A stretch of DNA of 40,007 bases from Poronia punctata (Eukaryota; Ascomycota; Sordariomycetes; Xylariales; Xylariaceae). The first letter of the stretch is position 1. The number at the start of each line of letters is the position of its first letter. Below are positions 1 to 11,307 of this stretch, one piece after another. The DNA is taken from contig MU401751.1 in the NCBI GenBank assembly GCA_022579005.1, positions 1-40,007 on the forward strand, given 5' to 3'. The notes beneath the pieces are model-generated. The model ran no database searches and had not been told where the DNA came from. It saw nothing but the letters and a program-made list of their open reading frames with translations. A program made the translations under genes and the position numbers.

Positions 1-3000
1 GCTTTATATAAAGTTTAATAAAACTAAAAGCAAAAAGTTTATTAGTAGTTTTTTTTTTTAAAAAAATATATTTAACTAGTATTTAAAACTAAAAAAAACT
101 AATAAAAAGCACTTTATTAATTAGTTTTAATTTTACGTTAAAGCTAAAGCAAAAAAAAAGCAAAGTATTAGCCTTTTTTTTAAAAAAAAAACCTTTTAAG
201 TAAATAAGTTAAAGTAAAATTAACTAACACACTTAAGCAACATATTTTAAGTCTTTATTTATAAAAAACTTAATAAAGCTTATAGTTAAAAAAAAAATAC
301 TAACTTAAGCTAATAAGCTTTAAAGCTGCTTTATATACTTAATAAGTATTAGCTTGCTTAAATTTAGCAGTTTTAAAGACTTTTATTTTTAAATACATAC
401 TAAGTACTAAATAAATACAATAATTAAAGTAATAGCTTTTTAATTATTTTTGTTAACTAAGCTAAAAAGTTAAATAGTAACTATAATAAAGCAAATAAAA
501 AGCTTGTTATATTATAGTAGCTAGTAGTGCTAATCTAGTTTAGCATCTTAGCAATTAGCATCTTATTAGTAAATAAATTACTTAGTTAGCATAACTAAGT
601 TTTTTTTTGCTAAAAAAATTATAAGTAAATATATAGCAAAAAATAAAGTTTTTTTAAGCTATAATAATTAGCAGTGCTTATAATTTAAAGTAATAAAGTG
701 TTTAGCTATTTATTATAAACTAATAATAACCTTATTGCTAATATTAATAACCTAAAAAGTTTAATTAATAAATTAGCAACTATTAATTTTTAAGCTAGCT
801 ATTAGCGTTTAAAAAATAGTACTAGTAAGTTAGCTTTTATAATTAAAAAATTAAATAAGCTTTTTTAAACAAGTTAATAAAGCTTTAAGTTATTTATAAA
901 GTAGTAAGGCTAGCAAAGTATTAATAAAAAAGTAAACATTTGCTTTAATATTATATAAAGCAGTAGTTTGTATTTTAAAGCTATTAATTTAAATTTAAAC
1001 AAAACGTTTAAATTTAGTAGTTTTATTTTTGCTACCTAATTTAGCTATAGTAAACATATAAGCTATTATAAAAACTTAAAGCAGCTAAGCTAGTTTTCTA
1101 ATTTATTAAACAAAGTAATCTTTAAAAAAGCTATTTTTTTAACTAAAACATTTTTTTTTACCTTTTTTATTAGTTTAGCAAAAAAAGCGTTAACTTAAAA
1201 TTAAAAACAATTTTTAATTATATAGCCTTTTTTGCTATAGTTAAAGTAAATATTATTTTTTTAGTAAACCTTTTTTTTAATTTTAAATAGCTGCTTACAA
1301 ATAGTAAGCTTTAAAGTAAAAATAAAAAGTCTTTAGTTTAAAGTTATACTTTTATAAAGTTATGCTACTAGCTTAGCTTTAGCTTTTTGCTTTTAGTTTT
1401 TAACTTATTAATTAAGCATTTTTTTTTAAAAAAACTTATAAAAAGTTTTATAAAAAACGCTTAAGTTATAAACATAAAAACAAAAAACGTAGCTAATTAA
1501 AATTTCTATACTATAATATAGCTTTTTTTTTTAAAAAAAATATAGTTTATAAGCTTAAACTAATAACTTAATAAAATAGCTAATATAAACTTAAATATTT
1601 TAAGTAAAAAAATTATTAAAGTTTATAATAGCAAGCTTTTAAATAGCAGCTTTTACTTAGTTAACTAATTTATAAACGGTTTTAAAAACTTAAATTATTT
1701 TAGCAACATATATAAAGCCTACTTTATAATTATAAGCACTAAAACGTACTTTAACCTGCTGCTAAAGCTAGCTAAAAAAGCATATAAACACATATTCTAA
1801 TTATTATTTTTTATTATAAAAAGTATATATATTAAAGTTAAGCTTTAAAGTAATTATTTAAACTTAATTATTAAAGTTATTAGTTTTTTTATTAAAAATT
1901 AAAAGTTTAAAACCTTTAGCTTAGGATTTTTTTTTAAAATAAAGATTTAGTACATTAATTAAAGTAGCAATAAGCTAAAAAGTAAAGTTAGCAGCTAAGC
2001 CTTAAGCAATAAAAGTACTTTTGCTAAAAGTATTGCTTAATAAGGTAGCATATTTTTTAAAGGTTACAATATAATTGCTAGCAAAAGTGCTTTTTATATT
2101 AACTTATATATTAATTTAGTTTAGCTTATTTTATATTTATTAAAATTTAGCTAAAAAAGCTTAAAAAGCTATAGCATTTAAGTTAGTTAAATTAAGTACT
2201 AAAGCTTATTCTTTAGTAAAAAAAATAAGCTAGTTAGCTATGCTAGTAATAAAAGCTATTAAAGCAGTAAGGTTATTTGCAGCCTTTATAGTATTAAACT
2301 ATTAGTTAAGTTTTTTTTTTTTTTTTTTATTAAAGTTAAAATTATCCTCTTTTTTTTCTTTTTTTAACTTAAAGTTGTTAAAAACAAAAGTATTAGTTAT
2401 AGCAAAAAAACTATCTTTTATAGTAACAAGTTAGGTTGCTTGCTATATACTATAACGTATAAAGTTTTAAGTTAATTAGTTATATATAAATATTAGTTAT
2501 ATATATAAGGTTTAGTTAAGTTAAGTTAATTTAAAGTTAATAATTTTATTTTTTAGCTGCTAAATTTAGCAAAAAGTATAAAATAAGTAGTAAATTAATT
2601 ATATAAAAGCAATTAATTAATAAAACTTAAAATAGTATAACAATTAGTAAAGCATAATAGCTATATATTAACGCTATATAAAAGATTTTAAGTTAAAAAG
2701 AAAAAAAAAAACTAGCTACGCTAAAATTTATTCTTTTGCTACTTATATATAAATACCTAGCTAAAAATATAAGTGTACAACTAATTAAATTATTTTACTA
2801 AGTAAGTTTAGCTAAGCAAAGGCAGTATTTAGTACTACCTTAAACCTACCTTATAATAACGTACGTAGTTTATAGGTTATATAACTATTCCCTTAGTTAC
2901 GTAACCTTAGACTAACAGGCATAGCTATTATAATAACTTTAAACTTTATTTATTAATTTGCTTTAAAGCCTATATTATGCTTATTAAAAATTTTTTTATT

Positions 3001-3614
3001 TATTTTAACTTAGTTAATAAGGCTTTAAGTATAATTAAAAATATTATATAGGTTAAAAGCGTAAACTATAAAACAAATTTCTTTATTACTATTTTTATTT
3101 TTTTTAACCAGTTAGTAAAGTATTTATTTTTTATACTATATATTATTAATTAATTTATAAATATAATAGCTTTACTTTTTTAAAAAATTAAATAGCTAAC
3201 TTATAATTTTTATTATTTATTTAAACTATAAGTATAACTTTAAAAGCTAATAATACTAATATACTAACTTTTTTTTAATTATTACTTTTGCTATAATAGT
3301 TTATAAAAGCTAATTTATTACTTTAAATTAAGTTATACTTAATATTTTTTTAAAAAAAGTTTAGCTTTAGCTTTAATTATGTTATAGTATTTTATTATAA
3401 AATATTTAAAGGCATTATATTTAAAGCACTATTTAATTTTAATTATTTTAAGCGTACTAGTAGCACGTTAAAAGTAAATAAGTTAGCAAATTAAAATTTA
3501 AAAACATTATAGCTTATTAAGTAATATATTATAGCTATTTATTTGCTTAGTATATAAATAATAATATTTATATACGCTTTGTATTTTTATTAATATATAT
3601 ACTTATAATAATAT

Positions 3615-3641
3615 AAAAGTACTTATATATATAGTACTTTT
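3615..3641. repeat. short inverted repeat in AT block 1
   Basis: Nine-base arms (AAAAGTACT at 3615-3623 and AGTACTTTT at 3633-3641) flank a nine-base AT spacer. The match extends outward by a few bases if one extra T is skipped. It may be a chance palindrome in low-complexity DNA or a remnant of a repeat end. Confidence 0.4.
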
Positions 3642-4005
3642 TATACTAATATATATTTAAATATTATAACGTTTATAAGCTGCTTTACTTTTTTTTTTTA
3701 TAACTACTATTTTTAATACTAATCTTGCCTTTTTTATAAGTAATTCCCTTATATATTTTTATATTTAACTTAATATATGCATTTTAATTAACTTAAAAGT
3801 TTTTTTGCTAATTAAAATATATTTTTTAGCTACTATTAATATATTTTGCTTTTTTTAGGTTTTTTTAAAAACTTTAACTTTATAAAGTAAATTAATATAA
3901 ATATTGTTTACTTATATTTATAATATAGTAGCAATGCTTTATAAATATAAATAGTTTTTAGTTTATATTAATAACCTTTATTTTTTTTTATAAAAATAAT
4001 AATAA

Positions 4006-4030
4006 TAATAACAATAATAATAATAATAAC
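4006..4030. repeat. (TAA)n-type microsatellite
   Basis: A near-continuous run of ATA/TAA triplets with one interruption lies inside AT block 1. A similar shorter run lies near 4255-4275. Confidence 0.6.
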
Positions 4031-5281
4031 AAAAAAAAATCTAAAGCGCTTTATAAAGCTTTTATAAAGCTTAGCTATTTTTTATATAGCGCTGCCTGCT
4101 TTAATATTAACAACTTTAATTATTTTAAAAATAACTAGTAGCTTAAAAAAAAAGAAATAAAAAAATAAAAATAATAATAAAAACAAAAATATAAACTTTA
4201 AAAAAGTTTATAAAAAAGTTAATAATAATTACTTTAACTACTATTAAAATATAAATAATAACAATAATAATAATAAATATAATTTAATAGTGCTAAATAT
4301 TTTTTTGCTATTTGTTTTGCTATTTTCTTTGCTATTACCTATATTCTTGCCTACATTTTTACTGTTTGCCTTACTTTTTTTTACTATCTTTGCCGCTATT
4401 ACCCCTTTTTTTCTTTTAACTTTATTAACTACTTAGCTTTTTTTTACTGCTTTTTTAAATACTTTTTACTACTACGTTATTTTTAGTGCTTATTAAAACC
4501 TTTTTTATAATAATTGCTTTTAGTTAGCTTTTAAAAGCAACTTTTTAAAAAATTGCTATAATACTTAAAGCTATAAATACTAATATATTTATTGCTTTAA
4601 TAATAACTACCTTTGCTGCCTTTTATAAGTTAAAACTTTATTAATAATATAAAAATATTTACTAATTATTATATAATAATAAAAAGTATATATAAAAAGC
4701 TTATTACTTTATTAAAGTTTTAAATAAACAAATTAATAATATATAATTTTAATATTTACTTTAAAATATTAAAATATAATAATACTAATATAAGTATACT
4801 TTAAAATATTTATTAAATATATGCTATTATTTAATAGCAAATTGCCTACTTTAGCTAATTACTTAGTATTTTACTTATTATTTTTGCTGCTTTTGCTTTA
4901 TTTTAAAAGCAAAGTAACTACTTTAAAAAGCTTACTATAATAATAGCAAATATTTAAAGTGTTTTTAAAAGTTTTTTAAATAAAATTAATAATATTTTAA
5001 GCAGGTTTTAAATATTGTTTATTTATTATTTAATAAAAAATTTTTTTTTTTATTTAATTTATTAAAGTTTATAAAGCTAATATGCTTATAATTAAAAGTT
5101 TTTATTTATAATATATACTTTTTATATTTAGTAATATATTAACTTATTAACTTATAAGCTTTTAATAGCAAATAAAAAGCGCTATATATATAAAATTTAA
5201 ATTAAAGTGCTTATACTTTAATTTACAACATACTTAAAATTAAAAGCAACTACTTTTTAACGCAGTATTAAAAGTAAAGTA

Positions 5282-5310
5282 GCAAGCTTTTTATTTTAAA
5301 AATAGCTTGC
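5282..5310. repeat. near-palindrome at the right edge of AT block 1
   Basis: GCAAGCT at 5282-5288 is exactly inverted as AGCTTGC at 5304-5310, with a T-then-A spacer that is itself partly self-complementary. It lies where the AT-rich block gives way to normal DNA. Its function is unknown. Confidence 0.4.
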
Positions 5311-5400
5311 CTAGCACTACACGGGCATTTTATTAATACTTTAAAATAAACCTAATAGTAACCTCAACGTTATAGAATTAAATATTAATACTTAAAATCT

Positions 5401-5979
5401 AATTACCGGTCGGCAACGACTTACTAATCTTTAGTAGGCTGCGGAGAGGCTTCTCAGTTATGTAAGCGTCTAACCTAACCTGGTGCCTTATCTCTATAGT
5501 ACCAGTGAAATATTTCCATTTCTCGTACATCGTACCCAAATGTCTTGGTTACATTATATTCAACTCCCTTGAAATATGTAACTCTGGGCATAGACGTACG
5601 TCCACATGTGCGGTTTTACGCCGATTAAGAGACTGACTGGGTGGCCCGAGGCTGATGCTAGAATTCTCTATCTACCTCCCATTCGCGGTTATTGGACAGC
5701 TTACCAACATACTACCGGCGATTGGTGCTGTGATACGGAGGCGCAGGCCCCATTTAACATACACTGTCCGGCATAAAAAAAAACAGCGTATAGCGGAAGC
5801 ATGTGAGCAAGGAGTCTTAGCTAAAACAACGTCATACCAAAGGCAACTAAATTGATAAATGAGTAACAAACCCAACGCCGAGTTACACGCCACTAGCTTA
5901 GAGTGTTGATGTGGCACACTAGACTACTTTATCTCCTTTATGTGAGACATGAAACATCACTCCATCTTTCCGCACTTCC
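5401..5979. other. non-coding transition DNA downstream of the membrane-protein gene
   Basis: The composition is GC-balanced. Only short ORFs below 85 codons occur, with no recognisable protein. The right part probably includes the 3' UTR of the minus-strand gene that ends at 5980. Nothing else is visible. Confidence 0.5.
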
Positions 5980-7950
5980 TCAAGCCGGGGCCCTACCCAT
6001 TCTCCATGGCGGGAACTTTGAAGTAGAGCTGCGCGCCTTTTGAAATGCCCAGATCTGCTTCTTCGTCTGTTCAGCCCTTTCAACCCTCGCCAAGTCGACC
6101 CGAGCACGCTGCTCATTCCAGTGCTTTTCTGCCATCGTCATGTACCGTCTGTACTCCTCCGTCTTGCCTTGCATCTTCAGCCATAGCAGCTTAGACTGTA
6201 TTTGGCTCTTGAGTACGACCATACGTAGCTGGTCTCCAATATCCCGCGTCTGCCGTACCAGTTCGAGTTGCACTTGACCCACACGCTGAAGCATCTTCTC
6301 GCTATCTAGAGCCTGTTGCAGCTGCGCGAAAAAGCGAAGTGGCGTGCCAAGGACGACGTCGCCCGCATCCCGTACGCCCTGCAGGAGTGTGCCCGAGACG
6401 GATGCTGTTTGGCCACACACTTGTTTGGATACACCATCTAAGGTGGGTATATACGTCTCCTCGACCCACCACGTCGTCTCATTGACCGTATCAACAACTC
6501 TCTGAGCAAACTCACGCACAAGTTGCTTACCGGCGTCCAGAGCCTCCGTAAAGCGATGGGTGCCGAAGTCTATCCGGAAGGACTCGTTAATGCGCGGTCT
6601 GCGCTTCGTCACAATTCTCACGTCCACTACACCATGTGCCTCTTTCAACGGCACCTGAATCAAGAGCCCTTCGTCACGGACCGATACTTTAGTAGAGATA
6701 TCGACTGGACCGCGGCTCACGGCAATCAGCATAGCATTCTTAGCAATCAAGGGGGCCTTGATATTCTGCGGAATTTTGATGCTAATCTTGTCCCTGCCGG
6801 TCAGCTCCGCCGAGAATACGGATGTCGATGGTAAAACAATCCCAACGTCGTCTCGGCTTTTTTCTTTGCCAAACGGAATGAACATGTGCCCATTCGAGCT
6901 ACTGGCGGCCTGTAGTGAATGGGGTGTCGGTGAGGCTGCTAGTGTTGGGGCTGATATGACGTTCGTCTTATGGCCCGTGGACGACGGAGGCACAAACAGA
7001 ACCGAAGCGACTGGGACCGTCGATAGTGTCCCCGGAGTCGACGAGTCCTGCCAGGTTTTACCGACCAACGTAATCATGTAGATAACGAGAGAACAAAGGA
7101 ATGCTAGGCTGAACCGCTTGCCAGGCAAATACCGGCCTACCATCCCGGCGAGACCACGAGCTCGCGATGGATTGGATGAACGTGGCTCGGGTTTCTTTGT
7201 CTCCGCCGCTAGCAATAAATCCCTCGTTGCATCATGCTCCACGATTGAAGGACGGCCGCCAGCAGCGAAATCCTCCTGCATCATCTTCGAAGCACGGTCT
7301 GGTAGACCATCAAGGTAGGATACTGACGTAAAAGGAGAGAAATTTGCGAATGTCAGACTTGTGGGGCTTTCCAAGCTCTGATTCACACGCTCCAGGGCCT
7401 CGGAAGTGCCGTCCCGGTCATCCTTAGTGTCCTCGATGTGCTCGAAGTAGGTAGCATCATCCTCGTGAGAAACGTTCCCGACGACGGTGGCATTCGACGT
7501 AGCAGTGTCATCTACGTCGATATCTTCATCCTCGGATGACTCAGAGTCAACATCCGTATTCGGGTCAGTGCCACCGAGGCTATGGATGTCATCAGGTTTC
7601 TGGTAGTCAAAGGAGCTCGTCGTCGACTCGGCCTGGCTTTCTCCATCCGTCCCAATTATATCATAACCTAGCTCAGCCAAGCTGAGGTCATCGTCTATTG
7701 TGTTTTCGCGTTGCATTATGTCAGGTGAACTTGAGGAAATCCAGTTGGTCAATTGTCGGTTGCCCAATGGTTTTGGGAAGAGGAAGAGTGAGCCTTCCAA
7801 GAGATCGTCCGCGGGAGAGGGTTCGGATGTCGATCCGCTATTAGTGAGGTGAGTAGGAGAGACAGATTCGACCGAAGATTGAGAGTCCGGGCGCCCCGAG
7901 TTTGGTAGCGGAACAGAGCTCGACGTATCGGGTGTTGTAGGCCGTTCCAT
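5980..7950 (-). CDS. hypothetical single-pass membrane protein, 656 aa, function unknown
   Basis: This is one uninterrupted reading frame of 656 residues, with its ATG at 7948-7950 and TGA at 5980-5982. I do not recognise the family. Residues 1-250 are low-complexity, rich in Ser/Thr/Pro and acidic residues (an Asp/Glu-rich patch near 133-148), and probably disordered. A basic stretch (about 253-280, many Arg/Lys) precedes one hydrophobic segment at about 279-296, a probable transmembrane helix or signal anchor. Residues 350-470 look beta-rich, and 470-645 are charged and helical, possibly coiled coil, rich in Gln/Arg/Lys/Glu. By the positive-inside rule the N-terminal part is probably cytosolic and the C-terminal part lumenal or extracellular, which is inference. 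There is no N-terminal signal peptide. The length of the frame and its composition make it a real gene. Small introns or a different start cannot be excluded. It lies about 580 bp from AT block 1. Confidence 0.8.
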   Translation of the reverse strand: MERPTTPDTSSSVPLPNSGRPDSQSSVESVSPTHLTNSGSTSEPSPADDLLEGSLFLFPKPLGNRQLTNWISSSSPDIMQRENTIDDDLSLAELGYDIIGTDGESQAESTTSSFDYQKPDDIHSLGGTDPNTDVDSESSEDEDIDVDDTATSNATVVGNVSHEDDATYFEHIEDTKDDRDGTSEALERVNQSLESPTSLTFANFSPFTSVSYLDGLPDRASKMMQEDFAAGGRPSIVEHDATRDLLLAAETKKPEPRSSNPSRARGLAGMVGRYLPGKRFSLAFLCSLVIYMITLVGKTWQDSSTPGTLSTVPVASVLFVPPSSTGHKTNVISAPTLAASPTPHSLQAASSSNGHMFIPFGKEKSRDDVGIVLPSTSVFSAELTGRDKISIKIPQNIKAPLIAKNAMLIAVSRGPVDISTKVSVRDEGLLIQVPLKEAHGVVDVRIVTKRRPRINESFRIDFGTHRFTEALDAGKQLVREFAQRVVDTVNETTWWVEETYIPTLDGVSKQVCGQTASVSGTLLQGVRDAGDVVLGTPLRFFAQLQQALDSEKMLQRVGQVQLELVRQTRDIGDQLRMVVLKSQIQSKLLWLKMQGKTEEYRRYMTMAEKHWNEQRARVDLARVERAEQTKKQIWAFQKARSSTSKFPPWRMGRAPA

Positions 7951-10900
7951 AACGTGTTAGAAATGAGCCCCAGATGTATCACGGCATACCTCGAGTCTAC
8001 CGCAAGACCGGTAAACAGACAAAGTATGACAAACAGTAGGTGACTGTCTTGAATACCAATGGGCTGTAAATGGCTAGGAAACCAGCCGGGATCTTTCACA
8101 ATAGTCTTAAAATTAGCGCTGTGTATAGATAGGTAGGGTGGGCGATGCTTCGGCACTGGGCTATGGACGCAGAGCTTCCAGAGAAGGAAGATCCAGTGAT
8201 GTATGCCTTTCAACTCCGGTCGGTGGACATGTGGGAGCGGAGATGGTTGATTAAGGTCCTTACAGCTTTATATGTCCGGTTGCCAAAGCGTGTCAGTTCG
8301 TATGCCTCGAATCTTTTTATGAGGAGGAAAAGGCGCGCAGTGTATTCTAACGGGGACTATCGGGTCGGCCGGTGGCGAAGATAATGCAGCAGAGCTCAAC
8401 AACCGTGTCCTGTGCGAACCTTGTCGGACCTCCGTGTTCGTGTAGATACGTATCCGTGCGCAATCTATTTAACATCTCTTAGTAGCAGGAACGACATCTG
8501 GAGGAGGGGCACTGATAACGAAGAAGAGGGGAGCAACGGGAACACATACGTAACCTAGGTACCTTAGGACCTCCAGAGACTACGAAACTTAAAAGGCCGT
8601 GGGTGCAACCAAGGAGGCAGTCCAGAGAGGCCTTGATATGTTGAATCAATGCAGGTAGAGAGAAGGACCCTGCCCGTCTGATCTAGTTACCTACCCGCAG
8701 TCGTGAATCTATACGTACGCGTAAGTGGCAATGTACAACTCAAGTTCAAAGTTGCCTGCTAGGTAATGATGGAGTCGGCAGGTGTAATAGTGCCGCTTAG
8801 ATGGAGACACAGACTACCGTGCAATGGGTGATGATGATGCCGCGATAAAGGATACAGCGGGGGATCGTAGCAAGAGAATATCGTGAATAAGAGAAGATTA
8901 GGTAGAAATATTGAATAAGATTACCTTACCTCAAGGAGAAACACGTCCAGCGAGCTTAGTAGTCGATGCTTTTGGTTCAGCGCGGGGCAAAGACAGGTGT
9001 ACAACTTTCAAGTTGTTGAAGTCGTGGACCATGGATACCTATGCTCCGACGGCATAGATAAGCAGCATGAGGGGTAACAACAGGTAACAACAATACTGAC
9101 TAAGTAGGTAAGTACCTAAGGTATAGGGATCAGCCTTGATAAGGCATCGACGGTAAGAAGACCATACCTAACCACGCACTGCGACCAGGCAGGCTGCCAA
9201 CAGAGCTAGGAGTGACTGTTCTGTGAGGTGATTACCCCCCGTCCGAAGGTCATGTAAGACAGGTAGAGGCACGTAAGTAAGGTTAGGTAGGTACGTGTAG
9301 GTACTTGAGGTAGGCCGGTAGGAAGTAGGTCAAGATCTACCTGGTCAGATGCCCATCCGTAGACGCAGCGGCTTAATCTCAACCCAAGGCAACAGTTCTA
9401 AAGACTAGAATAGGCATCAAAGACGCCTATAACCAATCCGATTTATTACATACACTAAGAATATATATCATCGATATACAAAGACCGTCTGCATGTAACT
9501 TTACTAGGTAGGCTAACACTTCATGTAGGTACCTACCTAAACATGTAACTACGGTATGGACAGTGGGGAGCGGTGGCGGGGTTGTTTCACTCAAACCAGT
9601 CCGCGGGGTGTGGGTGTGGGGGCATTTTGCCATTTGATACCAAGCGTCTACTCGAATTGTACATAATAAGAACAACATTACCTCCAGGTCCTATCTAAGG
9701 TAGTTGAAATATGCTACCTACTTTAAACTTGCAAAGGCAAACGTGTTACTAGCAACTGCAGCCAATACCTTGGAAATACTGTAGAAATATACTTATGTAC
9801 AATTTTCTCCTTTTTTGCAGGCCAACTCTTATATCATGGACCTATGTACATTTGAATATATGTGATCTAAAACCACATATACACGTGTGTCCTTCTATGT
9901 TGGCAATTATATATTAAAACGCTCTACAGCAAATGGCAGGCCTACAATCATCCTTTCCTCCACAATGGTCAGGTGTAAAGCTACCCAAAAACAGCGAATT
10001 GTTTCCGTTGACTCTAATAAGTGGTCAAGCAACATCCAATACAGAACCTTCATACCCGCGTACATCTAAACGTATGCATGTGATATATGCAGGTCGATGT
10101 TGTTAGAGGTACATTGATGTGGAATTTATGGTCTAGGCATGTACGTGTATGTATCTTTCTATCCATTTTGCGGACAAAACTACCTACATCTAGGAGTCGG
10201 GACCTTGAATTGCCAAAGCTGACCAAACCTGCAAGTCTGACCAAATGACCACGTCCAAGGTGACAAATTCACAACGTACCCATCCAGGACAACCTCTGTT
10301 GGAGAATGGATACGTATCTCTCTTCGGTGCTCCACGTTTGGAGCGTTTCGCTTCTCCTAACCACACATATACGTCTAAAATATGGTTGTATTTATTTCTG
10401 CAGTACGCATATCAAGACTAAGGCCGCGAGCAATACAAAAGCCCAAGAAAGTTCAAGAAGCCTAGTTATCTGTGTACAAGTACTAGGCAGATCAACGCCA
10501 ACTGCGGCGGTTGAAAATAGTCTAGGTTTACGTACTATCTACTCCAAGACCAATATAGAACAAGTCATGTGGCCAACCGCGTTAGGCATCACGTGGTATA
10601 GCCCCCCTGTTGTAGCCAGGAGTTTACATTCCCTACTCCGCACAGCCGCATCTAGATAGACGTTTCGAAGGCTGACATTGGCGACTCACTTGAAAGATCT
10701 GATATGTGTGCGTACTAATTCAATGCCTTTTCTCGAGATCTATACACCTTGAATTTTACATTCTATTAAAAGAAGTTTTATGCCATGTTTCTCTGCTAGT
10801 TGCGGGACGCAAAGTCGTCCGGGCACACTGCAATACAGAACTAATTAAGTAGGTACGAGCTCGGGGGGTCCAAAGATCTTCATATTTACCACAACCGAAT

Positions 10901-11307
10901 TACCTCCGGGATAATCCAGGGTTGTAACATACGCCGCATCCAGGGGGTTGCCCCCCTTGTACCGTAAAAGGATGAGGTTCCACACCAAAACGCCCACTCT
11001 ATCTGCTGTGCCCGCCGTCCCAGCGTCCGCTACAATATGCCTCTGCTGGGTGCCCGAACTCAAAAGGGGTACGACAATGTCTTCGTCACAGCATTAGCAC
11101 ATAATACTCCCCGTATTCGTTGTCTAAACCGTATTGTATGGGTATCAATCAATGTATGCCTGCAAACCCCTGGCAGGCCCGAGCCAGTAAAACAAAGCGA
11201 TGAGTAAAATCAGTCATTAGGTGGGTAGCCCTATCGGACCACCACGGTATATTCGCAGAGCGGGAGTGGCGCGGATTCGATGCGCCTCGGTGTCAGCGGC
11301 CGTTTTC
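7951..11307. other. 3.4 kb intergenic DNA rich in TAGGTA/TACCTA motifs
   Basis: This gap lies between two minus-strand genes. Only short ORFs of poor protein character occur (up to 117 codons at 10306-10659). The stretch 8550-9700 is dense in GTAGGTA, TACCTAGG and GGTACC-containing words, for example near 8551-8570, 9105-9125, 9265-9330 and 9520-9545. The left end must hold the promoter and 5' UTR of the membrane-protein gene, and the right end the 3' UTR of the phosducin-like gene. A 72-codon ORF at 10845-11063 is discussed under findings. No RNA gene was recognised. Confidence 0.55.

Larger units (their letters stand above)
1..5400. repeat. AT-rich, RIP-like degenerated block 1 (left edge beyond window)
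   Basis: The stretch is extremely AT-rich, has stop codons in every frame and holds no ORF of note. Remaining C and G sit almost only in AGCT, ACT/AGT and GCA/TGC contexts, as expected of repeat DNA heavily mutated by a cytosine-deaminating process such as RIP. It also holds homopolymer T and A runs, a (TAA)n tract near 4006-4029 and several short inverted repeats. No transposon protein can be read, so the ancestral element cannot be named. Composition returns to normal over about 5310-5405. The RIP origin is inferred from composition and known fungal biology. Confidence 0.85.

Noticed and set aside
7749..8213. 154-codon minus-strand ORF overlapping the start of the membrane-protein gene
   Set aside because: It overlaps the long 656-codon gene in another frame on the same strand, and its composition is not protein-like. 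It is a shadow.
10306..10659. 117-codon plus-strand ORF
   Set aside because: There is no motif, no splice context and an irregular composition. The length is within chance expectation for 40 kb.
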